Shown piece by piece: positions 46,096-56,171 of a DNA stretch of 64,000 nucleotides. The notes under the pieces are model-generated. The model had not been told where the DNA came from, did no database searches, and saw nothing but the letters and a program-made list of their open reading frames with translations. The position numbers were made by a program, and so were the translations under genes. This stretch comes from Orobanche coerulescens (taxonomy: Eukaryota > Streptophyta > Magnoliopsida > Lamiales > Orobanchaceae): positions 44,569,501 to 44,633,500 of the forward strand of contig CM065803.1 of NCBI GenBank assembly GCA_033398695.1, given 5' to 3'. Every line of letters starts with the position of its first letter. Position 1 is the first letter of the stretch.

Positions 46096-47516
46096 TCAAA
46101 TATTTTCCGGTATTTTCAAATTTACGGATTCGTTTTTAGAACATGGTGTGAATCCCATTCCCTGTTTATTTAAAGTAAACTTTTGAACTGAGATCATATT
46201 TTCAAATTTCTCGTTTCCGAGAGAAAATTTCTTCGTTAAATTTTTGAGCTCGGTTTGAATTTTAACAAGATCATTCTTTAAAATATTTTCGTTTTCAAGG
46301 CATTTAGAATGATCGATCTCGACAAATTTTCCCTTTTCAAGAATTTTGGAATTTTTATTTTCCAATGATTTATTTTTAAATTGAAGGGATTTAATTTCGG
46401 ATAAAGCATTTTGATAATCCGTATGCGATAATTCAAATGCTTCAAAAAGTTCGTCATAAGAATTACTTGGCTTTCGACGTCGCTATCGTCGAATGAACTT
46501 CGTGCCATAAGAGCGAGATTATTTTGATTGATAAAATCATCATCTTCATCTTCATCGCTCCATGTTGCAACGAGAACCTCCTTCTTCGGTTTTTCTCGGC
46601 AATTTTTAGCAAAGTGGCTTGGTTTACCACATAATCGACATTTATTGTCGAATTTCTTATATTCGCCCGAGATGTCTTTCTTTCTCCGGTTTAATAAGGT
46701 TTGAAACTTATTAATATTTTTGGCAAAATATGCCGATTCTTCATCGCTTTCATCAACCGGGATTTCTTCTATTTTAGACATCTTAACCTTCAAGGCTATC
46801 GATCTTTCCTTCGGTTTAGGATTTGCATTTCGAGATTTAAGGACAATCTTGTAATTTATTAGTGAACCAACGAGAGCACTAAAATCAATATTATTGAGAT
46901 CTTTCGATTCCATAATCGCCGTAACCGTGTCCCATTCAACAAGTAGTGATCTTAATATTTTCTTGATTTTCTCACTACTTGATAATGGTTTACCGAACGA
47001 AGCAAGTCCATTTGTGATGACCGAAAATCGGTCGAGCATCTTGGTGATGGACTCGTCACCCTTCATCATGAATAACTCGTAGTCATGGAGAAGCATATTG
47101 ATCTTCGTCTCCTTGACTTAAGTTGTCCCTTCGTGTGTGATTTCAAGAATTTTCCATATCTCTTTAGCACTTTCACACGATGAGATACGATTGACCTCTT
47201 CTGGATTTAAGGCACAAAATAGAAATTGAGTAGCCTTACAATTTAGATGGTCGTTCTACCAATCCATGTCATCACATTCTTAGAAATATTTAAGGGTACC
47301 GTCGGAATTGAGAGGAATTTTTGGACCAAGACATATTACTTTCCAAAGCTCGATGTCATATGCTCGGATGAATATTGACATCTTTTTCTTCCATGTCATG
47401 AAATTTGAGCCATCAAAAAATGGTGGTTGGTTGAGAGCAAGGCCTTCGACTGGAGCATATTGAAACGCCAGTTGGATCGACTCCTCGGATGTTAAGCCGT
47501 TTATTAGAGGTACCAC
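46096..47516 (-). pseudogene. Element C gag (broken)
   Basis: The N-terminal part has PPFFDGSNFMTWKKKMSIFI. After a broken stretch (47279-47097) come the copia gag core (HDYELFMMKGDESITKMLDRF, GKPLSSSEKIKKILRSL, ESKDLNNIDFSALVGSL) and a CCHC knuckle (CRLCGKPSHFAKNC), then an acidic stretch (WSDEDEDDDF). After another shift, the Lys/Asn-rich coiled coil is read at 46365-46096 up to LNKQGMGFTP, a motif that follows the coiled coil in SIRE-type gag. A gag-binding element of this type could be packaged by a partner's proteins. Confidence 0.82.
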
Positions 47517-47528
47517 TCCGATACCAAT

Positions 47529-48567
47529 TGTTGGAGCAATTTCGGTATTTACGCCGTTGTGCGGAAGCGTAAATTAAATGTGCGGAAATTAAACGACACA
47601 AGGATTTATAGAGGTTCGGCTATAATCGAGCCTATGTCCTCTCTCGGTATCTTTTTCTATAGGTTGAAGATATAAATCTCTACACCTCTCTTCTGTTGGT
47701 CGAGGGATAACCGTTACAATCACGTCTTCAATTGGTCCGTGATAAACCACTCGTACTTGTCTTTGTGTCGGTCCAAGTTAAACCGTTTTCCTTTTCTATT
47801 GGACAAGGAATCAACCACTCTAGATTTCTATCGGTACTAGATAAACCTCACGAAGATATCGACTGCGATTCTAATAATGCCGGATCCTTGATTCTAATAA
47901 CACCGAATCCAATCGTATATTTTCTTTTACCTCTCGTGTATGTGTTGAATGTATAAACACTCAAACTAACAATATATGCTCAATATCACAACAACAATAT
48001 AATGTATATCAATCTCTGATGGATGTATTGTTTGCTTGAAGTTGTTGTAGTGATACAATACCACAGGAATGGTATTTATAGGCATTGGAGCCTTACTAGC
48101 CGTTGCCTCTTCAGACTGCATTACGTACGCTATATCACTCCCCGTACGTAAGCTCTTTTACGTACGTTAACGTGTAAATGTTACATACGCTAACATCACC
48201 CAGTTTCAGTCCAGTAGCATCCTCCTCTCTTCATTACGTACGTTATCAACTTCACATTACGTACGTTAAACATAGTCAATATGTCCGTTACATGCTGACC
48301 TATGCCATCACGTCATCTCTAATGTTCTTCTCGTTTCAATTCGCAAACACACCATTACGTACATGATCCTTCCTCTCTTTCGTACGTAAAGCTTCTTATA
48401 TTACGTACGCTATACATGATATATTACGTACGTTAAGCTTGTATAATTCCAGCTTTTTGCACTTTGTTTTCTTTGATGCTTTGCTTCATCTATTTGTTGT
48501 TTTGTATTGTGTATCAGCTTAATCATCAAACACTATTATAGCATATATGGAACAAAATGTTCCAACA
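47529..48567 (-). repeat. Element C 5' LTR
   Basis: 1039 bp, TGTTGGAGC to TTCCAACA. It has a minus-strand TATA box (TATAAATACC, 48071-48080) and, about 40 bp upstream of it on that strand, the TTACGTACGTTAA array (48118-48440). Confidence 0.9.
48118..48440. repeat. TTACGTACGTTAA palindrome array in the C LTR
   Basis: About ten units such as ATTACGTACGTTA, TTACGTACGCTA and TTACGTAAGC at irregular 20-60-bp spacing. The core TACGTA or ACGTACGT is palindromic. The same array is in the other C LTR (45023-45345) and, diverged, at 34240-34690. Confidence 0.93.
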
Positions 48568-48572
48568 ATGGT

Positions 48573-48839
48573 GTCACTTGAAGTTCACCCAGAAACTTCT
48601 TAATCCAAAAATCTTCCTTAGAGGCCTCCGAGGCCGCTTGATACTCAGCCTGACAGGTGGAATCAGCAGTCGCGCTCTGCTTGGCGCTATGCCAAGATAC
48701 TGCTCCTCCATTAAGAGTAAAAATATAGCCGGAAGTAGACATCGAGTCGTCTTTCTATCCTTGGTAGCCGGAATCAGTGAAGCCCTTCACATTCAGTTCA
48801 CCACCATACATAAGAACCAAGTATCTAGTCCTTCTTAAG
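48573..48839 (-). pseudogene. Element D RNase H, first part, cut by gypsy E
   Basis: On the minus strand it has a DSMSTSGYIFTLNGGAVSW-like stretch, SAKQSATADSTCQAEYQAA and ASKEDFWIKKFLGELQVTP, then element C. It matches element G at 62660-62935. At 48840 it stops abruptly where the LTR of E begins; the 5' half of D is not found in the window. Confidence 0.85.
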
Positions 48840-49399
48840 TGTAACACCCCAATTCACAAATGGGACATTACACGCCGTAGAACCCTCGTGAGGTCTACTA
48901 GGCTAACACATGACACATAAACCACAATATAATCCCAAACGATGCACTCAAAAAGTAAGTAAGGCCGTGGCCTCGGCCAAAACATTTTAACGGAGTACAT
49001 GAACATAAGATAAATACCAATTCATTGCCCACGCAGGGGACTTAAACCAAGTATCAAAGTAAACAGTCTAACTCCGGTACTCGACAAATGCAATGACAAA
49101 ACATAAAAAAATACAGACTCGAGCCACATCATCAAGCCATCCCATCCTTTGCGTGCGTGTCCCTTGCCTGCTCCTCAGCTCTCCCGGTACCTGAAATGCA
49201 TAAGACGCATTTCCCCCATTTAAGGGGTTAGCATTCGAATAGCTAGTGCAAGTACACAATTACACAACATTATATACAAAATACGGTTTTTACACAATCA
49301 TCTCAAACAGAAGTCATTTGCCATAAATATTCCGGAATACTACATTGGCAATCAAATCAGTTTCCAATCATCACAATATCACAAAATCACAACTGGTAT

Positions 49400-49620
49400 C
49401 CCATGGCCGTACCCCTTAGTATCGACCCCCAGAAATCCTGTCGAACGCTCCGGGTGGAATACCACTTCCGCGGCCGTACCCCTTAGTATCGACCCCCAGA
49501 CATCCCGTCGGACACTCCGGGTGGAAGTTCAATCACACACGCACCCAAGTCCACTTCCACGGCCGTACCCCTTAGTATCGACCCCCAGACATCCCGTCGG
49601 ACACTCCAGGTGGATGGAAT
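49400..49620. repeat. Three tandem GGCCGTACCCC repeats in the E LTR
   Basis: Units start at about 49404, 49469 and 49560, and are almost identical over 65 bp with a variable spacer. They sit on the R/U5 side, the same relative position as the long repeats in the B and F LTRs but unrelated in sequence. Confidence 0.87.
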
Positions 49621-50254
49621 ACAACTCACGCACCCGAAAATCACAGTTCATCATTCATTTCGAAAATCACAACATACTTAACGAAATGTAATACATGCAC
49701 TTGCCTTAAGTAAAACGAAACGAAGGAAACGATGAAGGAATAGGTTTCGGTCCGAACAATCCTCCCAAATCCGTTCCTAACACAATAATGGTATACACAA
49801 GTCTCAATAATGCGGAAAGGTAAGAATTAATCCTTATTCTACCCCTTGGAACGATTTGTCGGCCATGACTTGGGTATCGTCGACTATAAGTGACGAACAT
49901 TGGAAAACTTGAAGTTTAAAACCACAAATCAACAATAAAATGAAGGATTACAAGTACACGATCGAAGTCTAGCGATAACCCAGTGATAATTCGGACTAAA
50001 AGAGTCAAATCCCAAGAAATCCCCAAAATTCCCCCAAAATCTCAAAACAAGGGTTTTGGTAATTTTTACCTTGATTCGGATGGTGGAAAGTGTTAGGAAC
50101 TTGAAGAATTCACGCAAGGAGTGCCCGGTGGTAGTGAATGATGAACTTCAGTCGGAATCGGCCCTAACCCTCGTCTGGAATCGCTCAAAGCCGAGAAGGA
50201 TAAGAAATGATGGAAAAATGACGAAGTTGACTACTGCTGTCCTATTTATATTAA

Positions 50255-50560
50255 ACAGTCTTAGCGCACGCTACGCACAAGCATTAGAGCGCGCTAACGG
50301 GGCGTGGAAGAACAGTCTGCCTACTGTCCTCCAGTTAGCGTGCGCAAGCTGACATGGTTAGCGTGCGCTAATATTAGGAATTAGCGTGCGTTAACGCTGA
50401 ATTAGCGTGCGCTACAGTCCAAGATCTGAAACACCGAACCTCATTGTCCGGACATGAAATCGTTAGCGCACGCTACGGACCCCAGGTCAGCGTACGCTAA
50501 CCACACAGTGATAGCGCACGCAAGTAATTCCGGAGTAGCATGCGCTACTCGGGCGTGATT
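50255..50560. repeat. TTAGCGTGCGCTAA palindrome array upstream of the E TATA box
   Basis: About ten units, for example GTTAGCGTGCGCTAAT, AATTAGCGTGCGTTAAC, CGTTAGCGCACGCTAC and GTAGCATGCGCTAC. The consensus GTTAGCGTGCGCTAAC is palindromic apart from the centre. The first unit is within 10 bp of the TATA box. Confidence 0.92.
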
Positions 50561-51067
50561 GATCTTGCGCGATCTGCTGCCAACAGCACAAAAGTGTCGA
50601 AATGCGAAGCAAGATCAGAATCCGGAAACATAAACACGTAATAATCAAGATGACAAAGCTGAGCGTTGAAAGAGAATATAATCCCGATCACTGGAGAGTC
50701 CGAAATGAAGCAAATAAAGCGAAATTCCCCAAACTTATGAAAATTACAAAACGGCCCAAGTGCTAGAAAATCGCGGTACAACGTCGGATTAACAAACCGA
50801 AAGTTTCAACACGACCAACTCAACCATACAAACTTATACAAATCAAGAAACAACGAAAACGAACAAGTTTTACGAGAATCGAACGCACATGCGGCAAGAT
50901 ATAATTCAAGATGAAATTATGCAAAAACATCCTCGAAACTCGACTAGACGGAAAAACTCCAAGAACAAAATAGATTCAGAATTCCAAAAGCGATTGCTAA
51001 GCGAGTTGTCAAAGCAGACATACACCAAAAATAGAAATTACCGAAAATAGAAAATACGGATATTACA

Positions 51068-51395
51068 TTATCTCCCCCTAAAAATAAGTTTCGTCCCGAA
51101 ACTTACAACGCGAACAACTCGGGGTATCTCGACTGCATACTCTCTTCCGTCTCCCATGTGGCTTCCTCGGATCCATGTCTCGACCATTGAACTTTAACCA
51201 GAGGAATGGTTTTATGACGAAGTTGCTTCACCCGACGCTCTAAAATCTGAATCGGCCTCTCCTCGATGGTAATGTCGGGTCCCAACTCGATCTCTCCAAA
51301 ATCAATAATATGGCTAGGGTCCGATACGTAATTCCTAAGCTGGGAAACATGAAATACGTTATGAACGTGACTCAAAGACGGTGGCATCAACATAG
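51068..51395 (-). pseudogene. Element E integrase C-terminus with chromodomain-like end (truncated)
   Basis: The minus strand gives PPSLSHVHNVFHVSQLRNYV, IEERPIQILERRVKQLRHK and VQWSRHGSEEATWETEE, ending RYPELFAL at a stop (51103). This is the C-terminal integrase and chromodomain region typical of Tekay/Del-type chromoviruses. The frame is intact as far as it goes. Everything upstream is lost at the junction near 51396, where plus-strand copia sequence starts. Confidence 0.88.
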
Positions 51396-51408
51396 ATCCC
51401 CATGATGG
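51396..51408. other. Rearrangement junction between gypsy E and copia unit H
   Basis: Left of it is E integrase on the minus strand, right of it copia gag on the plus strand, joined in mid-gene in both partners. There is no LTR end and no target duplication, so this is a break-and-join and not an insertion. A few bases between the two (about 51396-51407) match neither closely. Confidence 0.75.
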
Positions 51409-51899
51409 AAACTGGACCACAAGTTAAGGACCTTAAGGGTAAGGGCAAGGCCCCAATGGTTCCAAAGAACAAGAAGAAGAAGGATGCTTGTCTCAAGTGC
51501 GGTGAGCTGGGCCACTGGGCTAGAGATTGTCCGATTCTTCATGGCACTTCAGGTACAGAACTTTTAGTTTTGGAAACAAATTGTTCTACTACTGTATTTT
51601 CTACTTCCTGGATACTGGATTCTGGTGCTAGTTCTCATATTTGTACCGTGAATCAGGATCTGGAACAAAGTAGGAAGCTTGGAGTGGAAGTTATGATCAC
51701 GGTCGGAAGCGGTCATAGTGTCGAGGCGACCTACATAGGATCACTTCTTTTGGGTTTAGAATCGCTTTGTTTTGACTTTAGAAGATGTACTTGTTTTACC
51801 CAAGGCACAAAAACATTGTATCCATTAGGTCATGGTGAAAAGGTTTTTCATTTTTCATTGGTGATGGTTCCTGCAAAATTTATTTTAGAAATAAACTAG
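51408..51899 (+). pseudogene. Right dimer unit H: gag zinc knuckle and protease
   Basis: It starts in the middle of gag (TGPQVKDLKGKGKAP). The CCHC knuckle CLKCGELGHWARDC and the protease start ILDSGASSHIC are intact. A small deletion near 51685 (GVEVMITV where relatives read GAGEVMITV) keeps the frame; a further change near 51765 shifts it. The last part to 51899 is out of frame. Confidence 0.82.
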
Positions 51900-52075
51900 T
51901 GGGTACTGCTACATTGTTGAATGGATTGTATCATCTAAATCTCAGCAACAAAGTAGTTGTGAATACTATGACTAGAAAACGTGGTAGGGATGAAACCAAT
52001 CGAGTTTTGAAATGGCATCTTAGACTTGGTCATGTTGTTCAGACCAAGGTTTACAAGATGTAAAAAGATGGACTT

Positions 52076-53080
52076 ATGGGTCCATTGGGATCAGATCCCT
52101 TTCCTACTTGTGAATCTTGCCTTAAAGGCAAAATGACTAAGTCCCCCTTTACAGGGACTTTTGAAAGAGCCGTTGATAAAATGGGATTAATCCATACTGA
52201 CGTTTGTGGTGCTTTGGAAGCAGCACGTGACGGATATCAGTATTTCATTACGTTTACAGATGACCATACTAGGTATGGTTATGTATACTTAATGAAACAT
52301 AAATCCGAGGTCTTTGAGAAATTCCAGGAATTCAAGGCCTTAGTCGAGAAACAAACTGGAAATCATATCAAAGCACTTCGGTCGGACCGAGGTGGCGAGT
52401 ATATGAGTACGGAGTTTGACGAGTTCCTTAAGGAACATGAAATTGTTTCACAACTAACACCTCCAGGTACCCCTCAGTTAAATGGTGTGTCAGAAAGAAG
52501 GAACCGGACCTTGTTAAACATGGTCCGTTCCATACTGGGCTATACTGACTTACCAATTTACCTGTGCGGGTATGCACTCCTGACTGCTGCTTATATCTTA
52601 AACAGATGTCCTTCCAAATCCATTCCTAAAACTCCACATGAGATGTGGGAGGGAAGGAAACCAAGTCTTAATCATATTAGGATTTGGGGATGTCCCATCT
52701 ATGTCAAGAAGACTAAGGTGGAAAAATTGGAAGCTAGGTCTGCGAAGGGACGTTTCATTGGATTCCCGTCTTGGACGATGGGATATCTATTCTACATGCC
52801 CGAAGATCGAAGGATCATTGTTGCTTTACAAGCACACTTCTTGGAAGATGAGTTCATTCAGGAAGGCGGAGCAGGTAGAAGTATTTCTTTAGAAGAATAT
52901 AATGAAACTCCTAAGGAGACACCTGTGCAAGAAACTGGAACCGAACCTTCTGAAACACAAGTACAACCACCTCGTAGGTCAAGTAGGGTGTCTCTATTAC
53001 CTGAGAGGTATAGTTTTATGCACTTGGAGGAACTGGGTTTCCTCGAGGTTCCAAGTGATAAACAAGAGATTGACCCATGA
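52076..53080 (+). pseudogene. Right dimer unit H: integrase
   Basis: 334 open codons. The zinc-region histidines lie just upstream (LRLGHVVQTKVYKM), cut off by a stop at 52060-52062. The catalytic residues are all present: LIHTDVCG (codon 52199-52201), LRSDRGGEY and NGVSERRNR. The unit-2 markers HVVQTK, ERAVDK, KEHEIVSQ, EGGAGRS and GTEPSE are all found here, so H is the plus-strand counterpart of unit 2. It ends at a TGA (53078-53080). Confidence 0.87.
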
Positions 53081-54194
53081 CCAATGACCTAGCAATGGTG
53101 GATGTAGACTCCATGAAATAGACTGTAGCAGTCTTCATGTAGTTGGGACATTCGTTTTGACAAGGCAGTCAAAGATTTTGACTTCGTACGAAATGAAGAG
53201 GAACATTGTGTATATAAGAGGGTTGGTGGGAGCTAGATCGCATCCTTAGTACTATATGTATATGACATTCTACTAATAGGAAATGATGTGGGAATGCTCA
53301 GTTCTGGGAAAGCTTGGCTTTCGAGTAATTTCTCCATGAAAGACTTGGGAGAAAAAACCTATATTCTTGGGATTCGATTCTACCGGGATAGATCGAAGAG
53401 AATGATAAGTTTTTCCCAAGCCCTCTATATAGATTAGATCTTGAAGAGGGTTCCTTCCGATGCGACATGGAATAAAACTCACCTTGAAGATGTTTCCTCA
53501 TAGTGAGGAACAATGAAAGGAAATGAGTTATATACCATATGCTTCGGCATTGGGTAGCCTTACATATACTTTATTGTGTACAAGACACGACATTGCGCAT
53601 CTTTGGGCGTGGTAAGTAGGTTTCGGGCTAACCCAGTCAGGGAACATTAGACCGCCGTAAAGAATGTTCTCAAGTACTTTAAATGTACTAAGGGATCTGA
53701 TTCTTATATATGGTGGTGGAGAACAGAATGTGGTGGGATTCACTGTATTGGACTTCCAAGGACAGAAAGACGATTATATGTCTACTTCTGGCTACATTTA
53801 CTCTTAATGTAAGAGCAGTATCTTGGCATAGTGCCAAGTATAGCGCGACTGCTAATTCCACCTATTAGGCTGAGTATAAAGCGGCCTCGGAATCCTCCAA
53901 AGGAAGAATTTAGAAGTTACTGGGTAAACTTCACGTGACACTTTGTCTTCTTGTTGCCCAGTACATGTGCCTAGGAGCCGAGGTTTCACAACAGTACCAA
54001 ACATATTGAGAGAGAGTATCATCTCGTAAGAGCATTTGTTCGCAAAGAGATACATTGTGTTGCATAGAGTAGAGTCAGCCGACTACGTCGCTGATCCACT
54101 GACCAAGCCACTTTCTCAGATTAGCTTAGAGCGTGATCTGGAGAGCATGGGTATTAGATACCATAGTGTGTGGCATTGAGTGCAAGTGGGAGAT
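53081..54194 (+). pseudogene. Right dimer unit H: RT (deleted) and RNase H remnant, polypurine tract
   Basis: The RT deletion join is identical to the other units (GGATGTAGACTCC followed by ATGAAATAGACTG at about 53100-53125). YVDD-like and RNase H pieces follow in broken frames. The purine tract GCAAGTGGGAGAT (54182-54194) adjoins the LTR. Confidence 0.84.
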
Positions 54195-56171
54195 TGATGG
54201 GAGTATGCCCTCGAATGCCACTCAGAGGATGATTGAGTGAGGGCATTGTACATGTAATTATGTAAATCACTAATATAAGGCAATGGATGTTTCTTTATTT
54301 ACTGGTAGTTACTGGCATTCCTAACTCGTAAATATACATATAGAAACTAGTCCGTGTATTTGAGAGCAAAACGTTCCACTCTTTATTGGATAAGGGGGTC
54401 GGCACTGGAAAGGTTTATAGCTCAAATACTTAATCGTTCGCAAGTCGATGAAACTTGACAGGGCTTTAAGTTTATGTGAAGACTTGTATGACGTGTTCTT
54501 TTACATGGAGAGTGTCTGTCGAACACTAATGGTTAGTGGGAGCACACGTTATAGGTATGCTAATTGGATTAGTATACTCGAACCGACTCACCCTCGATTC
54601 GTCACACGGATTTCACTCCGGGACAGTCAATGACGGAATCGAAAGGTTGTGATAGGTATTCGTGAACCTTCGACTTGAGGATTTAGTAGGAATGTGCTTG
54701 TGACGTCAAGATTTTCATTAGAGTAGTTCGACCCTGTAAACCGGAAGGCGGGGGTCAACCTCGACGTGCATCTTGACGGGTAAGTAGCAAGTCCTACTGA
54801 ATACCAAGATAGAATTATTTCTCCCATTAGTGAGCGGGTTATATGTCCTATGCGGTTATTGGCAGATGAGATCATAAGTCTTTGGCCAAAGCATTGGAGC
54901 TAGTTGTATTAGATACACGACAGCTCGATGATCTCGATTTGCATTAACGCATGCATAGCGTCAAGAACAGATAGGGTTTGATTGACCGTGACCCTATAAC
55001 TTGATCGGGACATTTGAAAGAAGGGTTTATACGTATACTGGTATTCACGACAGAATGGTTCTTGAATGATCCCACTCATTCGTTCTCAGTTGGGGTACAG
55101 TCTAGGCCGCCAGGCTGGCTAGGTGGTGCTACTACTCTTTGGTTCCTCCCATTGCTGACTGAGACGGACCTACCGAGTCGCGCAATAGGATTGAAGACGG
55201 AATGAATAAAGCTAATTCTCTCATTATGAATATTAGATATTGGATATCTAATTTGGGACATTGGATGTCTAAATTGATTTATCGGATAAATTAATTTACG
55301 GCCTAATGAATTAAATATATTATTGGGTGATTAATTTAATTCACGAATATAATTATTTCTTGGAGAAATTAATTATGTTATTTTGTATTTTATATGTTTA
55401 ATTAATTGGATTAATTAAACGACACAAATACATCGGAACGGAATATGAGTTTATCTGTTTGGACTCTCGGGAGTCCGAAACGAACCGAACTCGTCCGTTT
55501 TCTAGCATGGGCTGCCCCCCACTTATAACCATGTGTGTGTATTGACTTGTCCCCATCATGGTTTTGGAATATCATGTGTTGAGGGGACAAGCATCATATA
55601 CATTATATGGGGAATCTCACATGTGATAAGGTTTGATTTTTGTGGGTTGAATAAGAATATAAAGATGACTTTGATCTCTCATCCTCACAACAATTCTTGG
55701 CATCATACGTGAGACAGAGAGAGAAAAGAGAGAGAAAAAGTTTTTTTTTCTCCAACTCATCTTCATCTTCTTCATTCACTTCTTCTTCATTTTTTCTTGG
55801 AGAAAAATTGAGAGAAATTATTGAGAGATATATTATACACTTAGAGTGTAGTAATAAAAGCTTCATCACTTAGCTCTAGCCGTATCCTCAGAGGATAGCA
55901 AGGTGATTGTCGTTCCAGTCGTTTCTCCGGCGCGTGGCAAGTAGAGACGCGGTGCTTTCGGCGTTGGATCGTTCAAGAGGTTGGGGAATAGTTCAAGAGA
56001 AGGTTATCCATCTAATCAACGGACTACAAGGGTGAGTTTCTATATATCTTGTTTTTCGTTTACATATTCGTATATACGTAGCTCGATCGATCCTCGTAGG
56101 GATTCGGATCGAATTAATTTTCGTTTTACCGCTTCCGCTGGGCCTTCGTTTTTAGGCACCGAATCCCAACA
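54195..56171 (+). repeat. Right dimer middle LTR
   Basis: 1977 bp, TGATGGGAG to CCCAACA. It shares with LTR b, and not with a or c, the variants read on the minus strand as CTTGCTACTTACCCGTCAAG and GAATGAGTGGGATC. It is followed by a G and the primer site TGGTATCGGAGC (56173-56184), so it is at once 3' LTR of H and 5' LTR of I. Confidence 0.93.

Larger units (their letters stand above)
44944..48567 (-). mobile_element. Element C: gag-only copia element with ATGGT target duplication
   Basis: It is bounded by TGTTGGAGC and TTCCAACA, with ATGGT on both sides, so it is a genuine insertion, located in the RNase H region of D. On the minus strand the order is 5' LTR (47529-48567, 1039 bp), primer site TGGTATCGGAG (47517-47526), gag, about 0.6 kb non-coding, and 3' LTR (44944-45474). 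The 3' LTR is only 531 bp because about 508 bp are deleted near its outer end. The 2.05-kb internal region has no pol. The gag type resembles the SIRE/Maximus lineage. Confidence 0.9.
48840..51067 (-). repeat. 3' LTR of gypsy element E
   Basis: It runs from TGTAACACCCC to GGATATTACA (2228 bp). Three copies of a unit with GGCCGTACCCCTTAGTATCG and GACCCCCAGACATCCCGTCGG lie at 49400-49620. A minus-strand TATA box (TATAAATAGG, 50241-50250) is followed on that strand's upstream side by the TTAGCGTGCGCTAA array. The polypurine tract (AGGGGGAGATAA on the minus strand) and pol end adjoin at 51068. Confidence 0.9.
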
